The translations under genes and the position numbers were made by a program. Below are positions 6,567 through 13,550 of a stretch of DNA of 14,628 bases, in pieces. The DNA is from Oscillospiraceae bacterium (GTDB taxonomy: Bacteria > Bacillota > Clostridia > Oscillospirales > Oscillospiraceae), in contig JAIRRO010000113.1 in the NCBI GenBank assembly GCA_031255955.1, positions 1-14,628 of the forward strand, in the 5' to 3' direction. Numbering within the stretch: position 1 is the first letter of the stretch; each line of letters starts with the position of its first letter. The notes under the pieces are model-generated. The model searched no databases. It had not been told where the DNA came from and was given only the letters and a program-made list of their open reading frames with translations.

Positions 6567-6594
6567 TAAAGTCAAGTGGCAGTACCTCCGATAT
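6567..6594 (+). promoter_or_regulatory. Sigma-D/sigma-28 (flagellar) promoter before the rod genes
   Basis: TAAA (6567-6570) and TCCGATAT (6587-6594) are separated by 16 bases. The flagellar sigma consensus is TAAA, about 15 bases, GCCGATAT, so only one base of the -10 and one base of spacing differ. The transcript would start near 6601, about 64 nt before the first flagellar gene. Confidence 0.65.
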
Positions 6595-6611
6595 TATAAA
6601 TGTTACAGATT

Positions 6612-6643
6612 GCCGCGGCGTTCCTTTGTGTCCCTTGCGCGGC
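6612..6643 (+). other. Leader hairpin upstream of the first rod gene
   Basis: GCCGCG (6612-6617) pairs perfectly with CGCGGC (6638-6643) around a pyrimidine-rich 20-base loop, nine bases before the GGAGG at 6653-6657. No U-tract follows. The role is unknown. Confidence 0.4.
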
Positions 6644-6664
6644 TCAAATTACGGAGGTTCCCGA

Positions 6665-7444
6665 ATGACAAGAGGCGTATATATCTCAGGCACGGGTATG
6701 CTGCTCCAGCGTCGCGCTATGGAGGTCGTCACCAACAACATCACAAATGCCGACACCACGGGCTATAAAAAAGAATATCTCATCGAGCATACGTTTGACG
6801 CCGAGCTGCTTCGCCGCGTCAACGACAACGCGGAAACGGACGCCATCAAGCGCTCCGGCGGTGAGCCGCCGCGCGTCGGCGATCTGAACTTCGGCTCGCA
6901 AATCGACAGGCTGTATTACGATTTCTCTACCGGCGCCTTTGAGGAAACGCTGCGCAGCACAGACCTCGCCATCGAGGGCAACGCTTTCTTTGTCCTTGAC
7001 ACCCCCGCGGGTGAGCGCTATACGCGCGCCGGGGCTTTTCTGGTTGACCGCGACGGCTATCTTATCGATGCTTACGGCAACTATCTGATGGGGACAAACG
7101 GCAGGATTTACACCGGCGGAAACGATTTCGCCGTCGCGCCGAACGGCGACGTCACGCTGCCGAACGGAGCCGATGCCGGTACACTTCGCCTTGTGGAGTT
7201 TGAGGATCGTCAAATTCTTCGCAAGCAGGGCGGCAACGTCTTTGAAACAGCGGGCGCCCAACCGATCGACGGCGCGGGACGCAGCCTCATACGTCAGGGG
7301 TATCTTGAAAACTCCAACGTGACGATAGCCAGCGAGATGGTAGATATGATAACCGTCTATCGCGTGTACGAAACAAACCAAAAGATGCTGATGATGAACG
7401 ACGAAATCAACGGCAAGGCAGTTAACATCGGCGCGCTAAGATAG
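6665..7444 (+). CDS. Flagellar hook-basal body (rod) protein, FlhO/FlgF type
   Basis: A 259-residue rod protein of the FlgF/FlgG/FlgE family, exported by the flagellar type III apparatus and assembled into the distal rod. The N-terminal flg_bb_rod motif is visible as SGTGMLLQRRAMEVVTNNIT plus NADTTGYKKE. A central LAIEGNAFFVLDTPAGERYT matches the rod-family core, and the C-terminal helix MVDMITVYRVYETNQKML ends the polymerisation domain. The start ATG at 6665 has GGAGG at 6653-6657; the longer frame from 6368 covers the promoter and leader and is rejected. It is first in the flagellar cluster, 24 bases from the next rod gene. Whether it is the FlgF or a second FlgG counterpart is not certain. 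Confidence 0.88.
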   Translation: MTRGVYISGTGMLLQRRAMEVVTNNITNADTTGYKKEYLIEHTFDAELLRRVNDNAETDAIKRSGGEPPRVGDLNFGSQIDRLYYDFSTGAFEETLRSTDLAIEGNAFFVLDTPAGERYTRAGAFLVDRDGYLIDAYGNYLMGTNGRIYTGGNDFAVAPNGDVTLPNGADAGTLRLVEFEDRQILRKQGGNVFETAGAQPIDGAGRSLIRQGYLENSNVTIASEMVDMITVYRVYETNQKMLMMNDEINGKAVNIGALR

Positions 7445-7468
7445 CGCAGAGGGGAGTGATTTTTAACC

Positions 7469-8260
7469 GTGTATGAGGCAATTCACATGGCGGCGTCCGG
7501 GCTTATCAGCCAGCAGCTCCGCCTTGACGTAATAGCGGACAACGTCGCAAACGTCAACTCGCTCGGGCACAGGGCAAACCGCGTGGACTTCGCGGACGCT
7601 CTTTACACAGCGGGACTCAATCCGTCATATCCGCGCACACCCGAGCCGGAGGGCAATCAGCGCCACGGGCACGGCGTTGTTGTCGGCTCCGTCACTCGTG
7701 AAACGCGTCAGGGCAACCTGATGTCCACGGGGAACGAGCTGGACTTCGCCATCGAAGGCGAAGGCTTCCTTGAGGTTCAAAACGGCGCGGGTGAATATTT
7801 TTACAGACGCGGCGGCAGCTTTTATGTCTCCGTTGACCCCGTCACCGGCGCGCACAGCCTTGTGGACTCCGACGGCTATTTCCTCTCCGGGGCGGACGGC
7901 TCGCCCATAATTATGCCGGAAGGCACCACCACCGTCTCCATATCCTCCAGCGGGGTGATGGAATTCATAGGTCCCGCGGGAGAAACGCTCGGCGATGTGC
8001 CGCTTCCCGTCTATGGCTTCGTCAACGAAATGGGGCTTAATTCCGCCGGGGCTGACAGATATGTCCGCACGGATATTTCCGGCGATATGCTGACCATCGA
8101 CAACGCGCGCGTCGTCACCGGCTATATTGAAGGCTCAAACGTCGAGCTGGCAAAGGAAATGACGAATATGATACGCGCGCAGCGCGCTTTCTCCCTCGCC
8201 TCTCGCGCGCTCACCACAGCGGACGATATGGAGGGGCTGGCTAACGCCCTGCGCCGATAA
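7469..8260 (+). CDS. Flagellar hook-basal body (distal rod) protein, FlhP/FlgG type
   Basis: A 263-residue distal rod protein. The N-terminus YEAIHMAASGLISQQLRLDV with NVANVNSLGHRANR is the rod-family export and polymerisation region. The core LDFAIEGEGFLEVQNGAGEY and the C-terminal KEMTNMIRAQRAFSLASRAL with TTADDM are close to the FlgG pattern. The start is GTG at 7469 with GGGGAG about 12 bases upstream; no ATG in frame fits the family N-terminus as well. It follows the first rod gene by 24 bases and is probably cotranscribed. The gap of 123 bases before flgM holds two hairpins and a second flagellar-type promoter. Confidence 0.9.
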   Translation: MYEAIHMAASGLISQQLRLDVIADNVANVNSLGHRANRVDFADALYTAGLNPSYPRTPEPEGNQRHGHGVVVGSVTRETRQGNLMSTGNELDFAIEGEGFLEVQNGAGEYFYRRGGSFYVSVDPVTGAHSLVDSDGYFLSGADGSPIIMPEGTTTVSISSSGVMEFIGPAGETLGDVPLPVYGFVNEMGLNSAGADRYVRTDISGDMLTIDNARVVTGYIEGSNVELAKEMTNMIRAQRAFSLASRALTTADDMEGLANALRR

Positions 8261-8275
8261 CCACAATCATCCGCG

Positions 8276-8318
8276 CCGGTTTTATAAAAATCCGGTAACA
8301 GGCGTTTAAGAATACGCC
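8276..8318 (+). other. Two hairpins between the rod genes and flgM
   Basis: CCGGTTTT pairs with AAAA-T-CCGG (8276-8295, one bulged T, three-base loop). GGCGT (8301-8305) pairs with ACGCC (8314-8318) around an eight-base loop that contains the -35 of the flgM promoter. No U-tract follows, so termination is doubtful; they may mark a processing site. Confidence 0.4.
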
Positions 8319-8333
8319 GCCATATTACGATAT
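8307..8333 (+). promoter_or_regulatory. flgM: Sigma-D/sigma-28 promoter before flgM
   Basis: TAAG (8307-8310) and TACGATAT (8326-8333) are separated by exactly 15 bases, against TAAA-N15-GCCGATAT. This fits the known sigma-D dependence of the flgM operon in B. subtilis, where the anti-sigma factor is part of the regulon it restrains. Confidence 0.5.
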
Positions 8334-8383
8334 TCAAGAATGCGGGACACTGCTCTCCGCTATTGCGATTGGAGGAACGAACA

Positions 8384-8671
8384 ATGAAAATTAATCCCGT
8401 AGCCGCAAACGCCGCCGTTTCCGCGTACCGCGCGGGAAGGGTCAGAAGGTCGGCGACGACGGACCTCACCGCCGCCGTTGATGATGTGCGTCTTTCCGAC
8501 GAGGGCATCGCCTTTGCCAAGGTTCTTGCCGACGCCAAGGAAAAAATCTCTGAGATGTCCGTTTCCGAAAGCTCCGGGCGCGTCTCGACGCTTCGCGACG
8601 CCATAAACGGCGGGAGATACTCCGTCCCCCCGCGCGATGTTGCGGAAAGCATCATCTCCGCGCTTAAATGA
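8384..8671 (+). CDS. flgM: Anti-sigma-28 factor FlgM
   Basis: A 95-residue cytoplasmic protein that holds the flagellar sigma factor inactive until it is exported through the finished hook-basal body. It starts MKINPVAANAAVSAYRAG, the short N-terminal motif common in Gram-positive FlgM. The sigma-binding C-terminal half includes DDVRLSDEGIAFAKVL, a helix with MSVSESSGRVSTLRDAINGG and a final DVAESIISAL helix. The start ATG at 8384 has GGAGG at 8371-8375; a TTG at 8363 would precede that site. The stop overlaps the flgN start as ATGA, which suggests coupled translation. The gene order that follows is the same as in B. subtilis. Confidence 0.92.
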   Translation: MKINPVAANAAVSAYRAGRVRRSATTDLTAAVDDVRLSDEGIAFAKVLADAKEKISEMSVSESSGRVSTLRDAINGGRYSVPPRDVAESIISALK

Positions 8672-9156
8672 GTAACGCCGCAAACGCGCTTGTATCCGCC
8701 TTGGAAGAGCTTTTATCGGCAGTTCGCGAGCTGCTTACGCTCTCCTACGACAAGCGGCGGGCGATCACACGCGGAGACACAGACCGCCTTGGCGAGATTA
8801 CAGCCGTGGAAACGCGCCTTGTCACGGCGCTTAACGCCGCGGAACGCCGCCGCTATGCCGCCGCCGCCGAAGTGAACGCGGAAGTGGACGCGCAAGCAGC
8901 CTCCCCGGGGGATAGCTCCGCTGAGGACGGCTCCGAACCGGAGCTTGCGCGGCTGAAACAAGAGCTTACAGTCTCTATGAGATTGCTGCTTGATATGAAC
9001 GAGCGCAGCCGCCTGCTTCTGGAGCAGCGCTTGAATTACACCTCCGACTGCATAGACGCGCTTACGCTGCCCGAAATTCAACCGGGCGACATTTACACCG
9101 GGGACGGTCGTCTGTACGACAATCTCCAGCGCGGATACTACATAGGGGACGCATGA
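8668..9156 (+). CDS. flgN: Flagellar export chaperone FlgN
   Basis: A 162-residue, mostly helical protein in the FlgN position between flgM and flgK. FlgN binds FlgK and FlgL in the cytoplasm and delivers them to the export gate. The N-terminal helix (ALVSALEELLSAVRELLTLS) and the following KRRAITRGDTDRLGEI segment fit the family. A low-complexity Ala/Glu/Ser stretch (about residues 62-88) separates it from a second long helix ending MNERSRLLLEQRL, with a Tyr-rich tail. The ATG at 8668 overlaps the flgM stop by four bases. Sequence conservation in FlgN is low, so the assignment leans partly on position. Its clients FlgK and FlgL are the next two genes. Confidence 0.85.
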   Translation: MSNAANALVSALEELLSAVRELLTLSYDKRRAITRGDTDRLGEITAVETRLVTALNAAERRRYAAAAEVNAEVDAQAASPGDSSAEDGSEPELARLKQELTVSMRLLLDMNERSRLLLEQRLNYTSDCIDALTLPEIQPGDIYTGDGRLYDNLQRGYYIGDA

Positions 9157-9170
9157 AAGGATGATTATCA

Positions 9171-10799
9171 ATGCGACCAACCTTCTCCGGCATTGAAATA
9201 GGGCGTTCGGGTCTTGTCGTCAGCCAAAAGGGGCTTGACGTCACAAGCCATAACATCGCGAACGTCGATACAAAGGGCTATACGCGCCAGCGCATAGTTC
9301 AAACGGCTATCGAGCCGTACAATTCCATACGCAAATTCCGTCCCGTTGACAAGGGGCTTGTAGGTCAGGGTACAACCGTTATGATCCTTGACCAAATCCG
9401 CTCTGAGTTTCTTGACAGCCAGTTCCGCGTGAACAACTCTGTGCTGGGCTATTGGGACACGCGGACGCAGGGGCTGCGCTATATGCAGACATTGTTTGAA
9501 AGCGTGGACGGCGGCTCCCTTGAAAACAGCATGGGCATCACGATTCAAGACTGCGTTGCGGATCTATTCTCCTCCTTCATCGTCGGTGAGACGGAGGCAA
9601 ACGCCGCCGAGGAGCGTTTGCTTATCCAGCAGAGCGCGATTTCTCTCGCGGAGAGCTTTAACCTCACATATCAACGCCTTCAAGCCCAGATGGCGGATCA
9701 GGACGCCGCCGTTAAGGTGCTTGTCGAAAAGATAAACATCCTCTCCGAGGGCATCAGCGAGCTGAACCGCAGCATTTATTCATATGAAATTCTCGGCGAA
9801 CCCGCCTTGGATCTTCGCGACAAGCGCAACGTGATGCTTGACGAGCTTTCCGCGCTTGCAGAGATTGAATATTCCGGCAACGGCGTCGGCGAGCAATTCA
9901 CCCTCACGCTCGGCGGGAACGTTCTTGTCAGCCATGTGACTACGACAAAGCTGCTTGTCGCGCAGGACAAATCAAACGTCGTACCGGGCGAGCCCAATGT
10001 CTACAACATATATTATGACGCAGACGGCGATGGTGTTGTCAACCCCGGTAACGACGTTCTGTTCACCGACAGCATCCCCACCGGCGAGCTGAAGGCGCAT
10101 CTTGATCTGCGCGACGGAGACTCCGCCACAAACAAGGGCATCGCGTATTATATGGAGGAGATAAACACCTTCACGCGCGCGCTTGTACAGGAGATAAACA
10201 AGCAGCATCGAAAAGGCTACTCCCACCCGCTTTCCGGCAGCTCCAACAACAAAATCGCCTTTTGGGGTATGTACGACAGCAACGGAAACGTCATTGATGT
10301 CGACGAAACAGACCCCACGGAACTTAGCAAGCTCACGGCGGGCAATCTTCGCCTTTCCAACGCCATCACAAACGATGTGTATAACATCGCCTTCTCCGAC
10401 AAAGAAATTATCACCGACCCCGCGCTATACGACCCCAACATTAAAACCTTCAGTGGGAACAACGAGAATATGCGCAAGCTCTATCAGCTGAGAAACATCG
10501 GCGACATCACCCTTATCACCGGGCAGTACATCGGTTCTCTGCCGGGCTATCTGGCGGGTACAATGCTCGATTTCTCCGTGACGCTCAATCACTCCGCCAA
10601 CCTCGCCGATATTCACGATGTGCAAACGCACGATGTCGATAATCTCCGGCTTTCCATTTCAAGCGTCTCTCTCGACGACGAAATGGTGAATATGATTAAA
10701 TACCAGCACGCATACGAGGGCGCCTCGCGTATGATTACGGCAATGGACGAAGCGCTTGATATTTTGATAAACCGCACGGGTCTCGTGGGAAGGAGCTAA
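9171..10799 (+). CDS. flgK: Flagellar hook-associated protein 1 (FlgK)
   Basis: A 542-residue secreted junction protein that joins hook and filament together with FlgL. The N-terminal D0 region has IGRSGLVVSQKGLDVTSHNI and NVDTKGYTRQR. ALDLRDKRNVMLDELS is the marker of the FlgK mid-region, and the C-terminal D0 helix is DDEMVNMIKYQHAYEGASRM ending DILINRTGLVG. The length is typical. An insertion near residue 285 reads YDADGDGVVNPGNDV, a calcium-loop-like sequence not needed for the core fold. The ATG at 9171 follows flgN by 14 bases with GAAAGGA about 9 bases upstream. FlgL follows after six bases. It is exported by the flagellar system, so no signal peptide is expected. Confidence 0.95.
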   Translation: MRPTFSGIEIGRSGLVVSQKGLDVTSHNIANVDTKGYTRQRIVQTAIEPYNSIRKFRPVDKGLVGQGTTVMILDQIRSEFLDSQFRVNNSVLGYWDTRTQGLRYMQTLFESVDGGSLENSMGITIQDCVADLFSSFIVGETEANAAEERLLIQQSAISLAESFNLTYQRLQAQMADQDAAVKVLVEKINILSEGISELNRSIYSYEILGEPALDLRDKRNVMLDELSALAEIEYSGNGVGEQFTLTLGGNVLVSHVTTTKLLVAQDKSNVVPGEPNVYNIYYDADGDGVVNPGNDVLFTDSIPTGELKAHLDLRDGDSATNKGIAYYMEEINTFTRALVQEINKQHRKGYSHPLSGSSNNKIAFWGMYDSNGNVIDVDETDPTELSKLTAGNLRLSNAITNDVYNIAFSDKEIITDPALYDPNIKTFSGNNENMRKLYQLRNIGDITLITGQYIGSLPGYLAGTMLDFSVTLNHSANLADIHDVQTHDVDNLRLSISSVSLDDEMVNMIKYQHAYEGASRMITAMDEALDILINRTGLVGRS

Positions 10800-10805
10800 T
10801 TTAAT

Positions 10806-11834
10806 ATGGCAATGCGAATCACAAACTCAATGATGGCAACCAACTACACGCGCAATCTGCAACGCGGCTATAACCGCGTAAGCAATCTTATGGAGCAGAT
10901 GACCACAAACCGGCGCTTCGCTCATATCAGCGACGAGCCTGCCGCGTTTCTGGCAGGTCAGAGGGCGCGCTATGCCTTGACGGGCGTTTCGGACTATCAG
11001 CGGACGATAGACCTCGCTCAGTCGCACCTCACGCAGGCTGAGGACGACCTTATGGAGTTCAACAAGCTCGCCGTGGAGGCGTATGACATCGTCATCGACC
11101 TCGCGAACGACACAAAGGAACCGGCTGACCGCGAAAACGTCTCGTATAAAGTCGCGGAGCTGCGCGACCACGCCCTGATGACGTTAAACTCCATCTTCGG
11201 AGATAAGTACGCCATGGGCGGCTACAACACAACGGGTACATATCCCACCCCCGGCGCAAAAACCCCTCCCTTCACCGTTGACCCCAACACCGGAAAGCTG
11301 TTTTTCAACGGTATGGACGTCACTAACCCCTCCGTATACACCACGTTTGTTGAGCCCGCGATGAAAGAGGTACTCACCTACGACATCGGCATTTCCTCAG
11401 AAATGCGCGTCGCTGTCAATGGCGCGGCGGCAGTAATTTTCAACGTTGAAAGAGACCCCATCACCAATGATGTGACAAAGGTGTCCAATCTTTATAACAC
11501 CCTGGACGACCTTTATACCACGCTCAAGGATCCCACCATCACCGGAGTGCAGCTGGCAGCCGACGCGGGTGAGTTCATCACCCCGTTCCAAGACGCCCAG
11601 CGCCGAGTGCTTGCCGCCGTCTCTGAGATAGGCGGTAAGCAAAACCGCCTTGAGATGCTTGACGCCAGATATCAGCAGGACGCCATCAACTATATACAGA
11701 TGAAGTCCGACGCTGAGGACGCCGATGAGGCGGAGCTTATAATGCAATTCAAAATGACTGAAACCGTGTATAAAGCCGCGCTTGCCACGGGCAATTATGT
11801 GTTGCAGCCCACTCTGATGGACTTCATAAAATAA
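10806..11834 (+). CDS. flgL: Flagellar hook-associated protein 3 (FlgL)
   Basis: A 342-residue flagellin-like junction protein. The N-terminal D0/D1 helices begin MRITNSMMATNYTRNLQRGY and continue with SDEPAAFLAGQRARYALTGV, the usual flagellin-family sequence. The middle (about 135-240) is the variable domain with IFGDKYAMGGYNTTGT. The C-terminal helices include QNRLEMLDARYQQDAINYIQ and the final MTETVYKAALATGNYVLQPT. The start ATG at 10806 has AAGGAG at 10790-10795; the ATG two codons later is too far from it. It is six bases after flgK, so the two are certainly cotranscribed. It is distinguished from flagellin by position and by similarity to FlgL rather than Hag at the N-terminus. Confidence 0.93.
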   Translation: MAMRITNSMMATNYTRNLQRGYNRVSNLMEQMTTNRRFAHISDEPAAFLAGQRARYALTGVSDYQRTIDLAQSHLTQAEDDLMEFNKLAVEAYDIVIDLANDTKEPADRENVSYKVAELRDHALMTLNSIFGDKYAMGGYNTTGTYPTPGAKTPPFTVDPNTGKLFFNGMDVTNPSVYTTFVEPAMKEVLTYDIGISSEMRVAVNGAAAVIFNVERDPITNDVTKVSNLYNTLDDLYTTLKDPTITGVQLAADAGEFITPFQDAQRRVLAAVSEIGGKQNRLEMLDARYQQDAINYIQMKSDAEDADEAELIMQFKMTETVYKAALATGNYVLQPTLMDFIK

Positions 11835-11858
11835 TACTTTCGGAGGTGCCGTTCCCAA

Positions 11859-12476
11859 ATGACAATCCCGCGTATAAACATTGACCAGCAGCGGGCGACG
11901 ATTGGAATCACGTTCCCGCGTCCCTCACTGCAGATTGACACGCCCCGTCCCTCGATGAAAATCACCGTCGAGGACGCGAGGCTTGAAATGCACTGGGATA
12001 TGCCGACGTTCAGCACGGATAAAGAGGAGTATTACAACGAGCTTGGGCTTAAAAAGCCTGACGCCCTGCGCCGCCAGCAAGCCGCCGTCTACAAGAACGC
12101 CGGACTTGACAATACCGCGAAAATCACGCGCGACGGTTGGTATATCGGCGCTGTGGAGCAGCAGGGTAATCGAGTTGCTGAGCTTGAAAAGCGCCGCACG
12201 CTCGCCCCTCCCACCGTAACCGTGAACGTCAAGCCCTTCCCGTCGCATCTGCCGCGGATGTCTTGGGAAATATCGCGTCCGGAGGTCGAATACTTCCCCT
12301 ATGAGATAAACATCGATGTTGACGGGGAATATATGCCTGCGATTACGCTTGACGGCTCGCTATTTGTAGAGGTGTATCTCCGCGATCGCCCGTATATGAC
12401 AATCACCGTCGCCGAGCAGGTTGAGGCGGCAATGGACCCCTACAGAACACACAGGGAAATAGACGAAGCGATTTAG
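11859..12476 (+). CDS. DUF6470 (YviE-like) protein of the flagellar cluster, function unknown
   Basis: A 205-residue protein in the yviE position, between flgL and fliW. It begins with beta-rich sequence and a tandem motif, PRPSLQI at 20-26 and PRPSMKI at 29-35. A helical middle (about 48-110) contains ARLEMHWDMPTF, YYNELGLKKPDALRRQQAAV and WYIGAVEQQGNRVAELEKR. It ends with a second beta-rich half, including SWEISRPEVEYFPYEINIDV and VEVYLRDRPYMTITV. There is no signal peptide or membrane helix and no known catalytic motif. The start ATG at 11859 has GGAGGTG at 11842-11848. Conserved placement beside fliW and csrA suggests a link to filament assembly or flagellin control. That is inference; the activity has not been recognised. 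Confidence 0.85.
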   Translation: MTIPRINIDQQRATIGITFPRPSLQIDTPRPSMKITVEDARLEMHWDMPTFSTDKEEYYNELGLKKPDALRRQQAAVYKNAGLDNTAKITRDGWYIGAVEQQGNRVAELEKRRTLAPPTVTVNVKPFPSHLPRMSWEISRPEVEYFPYEINIDVDGEYMPAITLDGSLFVEVYLRDRPYMTITVAEQVEAAMDPYRTHREIDEAI

Positions 12477-12515
12477 ATTTTACGCGCCGGCTTTTTTTAG
12501 AATTTGGAGGCTTTT

Positions 12516-12995
12516 ATGCTGCTTGACACCGCGCGCTTCGGGCAAATTGAAATCGACGGGGACAAGATGCTGAATTTTCGCGCCGGCGTCCCCGGACTTG
12601 AGGAATACCATATTTTCGCGGTGCTTCGCTTTGAGGAAAGCCATCCTATTATGTGGCTGCAATCCTCTGAGGAGCCGCGTATGTCGCTGCCTGTGCTTGA
12701 CCCGTTTTTAATCAAGCCCGACTATGCCTTTGATATATCGGACGAGGACGCGCGCGAGCTTGAGCTTACAAGCGCGGACGAGGTTCAGGTGCTTTCCGTA
12801 CTCGTAATACCGGAAAGGCTGGAGGATATGACCGTAAACTTCGCCGCTCCGATTGTGATAAACACGCGCACAGGCGCTTCTAAGCAGCTTATTCTCGGCG
12901 GTGACGCGCACTCCGCGCGTGTACCCGTGTTCCTTGACATCGCAAGGTTTTTGAGAGGAGGAAGCACGGATGCTGATTCTGTCGAGAAAGATTAA
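12516..12995 (+). CDS. fliW: Flagellar assembly factor FliW
   Basis: A 159-residue cytoplasmic protein. FliW binds flagellin and, when free, binds CsrA allosterically and relieves repression of flagellin translation. The family pattern is visible: LDTARFGQIEIDGDKMLNF with GVPGLEEYHIFAVL, then MWLQSSEEPRMSLPVLDPFL and the later VLSVLVIPERLEDMTVNFAA with APIVINTRTGASKQLIL. The start ATG at 12516 has GGAGG at 12506-12510; the TTG at 12504 is part of that site and is rejected. The last 26 bases overlap csrA in another frame, which couples the two genes and gives FliW a C-terminal tail (STDADSVEKD) longer than the B. subtilis protein. Its usual third partner, flagellin, is not in this window. Confidence 0.94.
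   Translation: MLLDTARFGQIEIDGDKMLNFRAGVPGLEEYHIFAVLRFEESHPIMWLQSSEEPRMSLPVLDPFLIKPDYAFDISDEDARELELTSADEVQVLSVLVIPERLEDMTVNFAAPIVINTRTGASKQLILGGDAHSARVPVFLDIARFLRGGSTDADSVEKD
12963..12974 (+). promoter_or_regulatory. csrA: CsrA-type hexaloop on the csrA start codon
   Basis: AGC (12963-12965) pairs with GCU (12972-12974) around the hexaloop ACGGAU, which matches the ANGGA core that CsrA reads in hairpin loops. The AUG start begins at the last A of the GGA. Two more GGA triplets lie in the Shine-Dalgarno region (12957-12962). Binding would block ribosomes and give autoregulation; this is predicted, not shown. Confidence 0.5.
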
Positions 12996-13188
12996 CGAGA
13001 CTATAGTCATCGGTGAAAACGTCCGCGTGACCCTGCTGGGTATAGAGGGCGATAAAATTAAAATCGGTATTGACGCCCCGAAAAGCGTCAGGATTTTCCG
13101 CGAGGAGGTTCTTGAGGCAACGAAGGTCACAAACCGCGAGGCGCTTGACGCCCCGACGGTCTCTTTTGATTTATCAAAGCTGCAGTGA
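12970..13188 (+). CDS. csrA: Carbon storage regulator / translational repressor CsrA
   Basis: A 72-residue dimeric RNA-binding protein that blocks translation by binding GGA hairpins; in Gram-positives its main target is flagellin mRNA. The start MLILSRKINETIVIG and the core VTLLGIEGDKIKIGIDAPKS are nearly canonical. Arg44 in IFREEVLEA, needed for RNA binding in E. coli CsrA, is present. Asn55 aligns with the B. subtilis residue I recall as important for FliW binding. The C-terminal extension (ALDAPTVSFDLSKLQ) is of the type that FliW contacts. The ATG at 12970 lies inside the end of fliW with GGAGG at 12957-12961. The gene ends six bases from a convergent pseudogene, and hag does not follow. 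Confidence 0.96.
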   Translation: MLILSRKINETIVIGENVRVTLLGIEGDKIKIGIDAPKSVRIFREEVLEATKVTNREALDAPTVSFDLSKLQ

Positions 13189-13193
13189 TTTGA

Positions 13194-13511
13194 TTATTTG
13201 CTTTTTCGTCTGTATGCCCTCACCGACAGCGCCCAAAACACCGCACCGATAACGGCGCACCACGCAAGCGCCATCCATATATCTCCCCCGACGGCTTCGG
13301 CGCTCAGCAGCGCGCGAACCGTATTTACAATTGAAGTCACCGGTTGATTTTCGGCAAACCACCGCACGGCTGCGGGCATTGTCTCTGTCGGTACGAATGC
13401 CGAGCTGACAAACGGTAAAAACATCAGCGGATACAGGTACGCACTCGCGCCGTCCGCTGTTTTTGCTGTTATTCCCGGCAGCACGGCGACCCACGTCAGC
13501 GCAAGCGTAAA
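13194..13511 (-). pseudogene. C-terminal remnant of an ABC-2 type (DrrB-like) exporter permease
   Basis: An open frame of 105 codons without a start that resembles only the last two-fifths of a DrrB-like permease of about 250 residues. The preserved part includes a transmembrane stretch with LTWVAVLPGITAK, then the family motif PFVSSAFVPTETMP, then WFAENQPVTSIVNTVRALL, a final helix and YRRKSK. The N-terminal transmembrane helices are missing. Upstream in the same frame, the codons run into TAA (13514-13512) and then directly into the start of an ATPase gene. A GTG at 13484 could be a spurious start, but no good ribosome site precedes it. It is almost certainly non-functional and is the 3' half of a deletion scar. 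Confidence 0.8.
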
Positions 13512-13550
13512 TTAGGACTTGCGCATCCCCGATACGGCAATGGCGATCAT
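13512..13550 (-). pseudogene. N-terminal remnant (12 codons) of an ABC exporter ATPase
   Basis: An intact ribosome site (GGGGAG) and ATG, overlapping the DUF1048 stop as ATGA, begin the frame MIAIAVSGMRKS and then hit TAA at 13514-13512. These residues match the opening of DrrA-type ATPases, which normally continue with Tyr or Phe-Gly and later Walker A. In the same frame the sequence immediately continues as the permease remnant. Loss of the rest of the ATPase and the front of the permease, about 1 kb if the genes were of normal size, explains the layout in one step. Confidence 0.7.

Noticed and set aside
6368..6664. In-frame upstream extension of the first rod protein (99 residues)
   Set aside because: It has no family resemblance and runs over the predicted promoter and leader. 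GGAGG sits just before the ATG at 6665.
12477..12500. GCCGGC followed by seven T before fliW as a terminator
   Set aside because: GCCGGC is self-complementary with no loop, and no stable stem can be drawn before the T-run.
13165..13210. A/T-rich hairpin (ATCAAA...TTTGAT) after csrA as a terminator
   Set aside because: The stem is six A/T-rich pairs, can re-pair with another TTTGAT copy, and the T-run comes 10 bases later and is broken. It was too weak to list.
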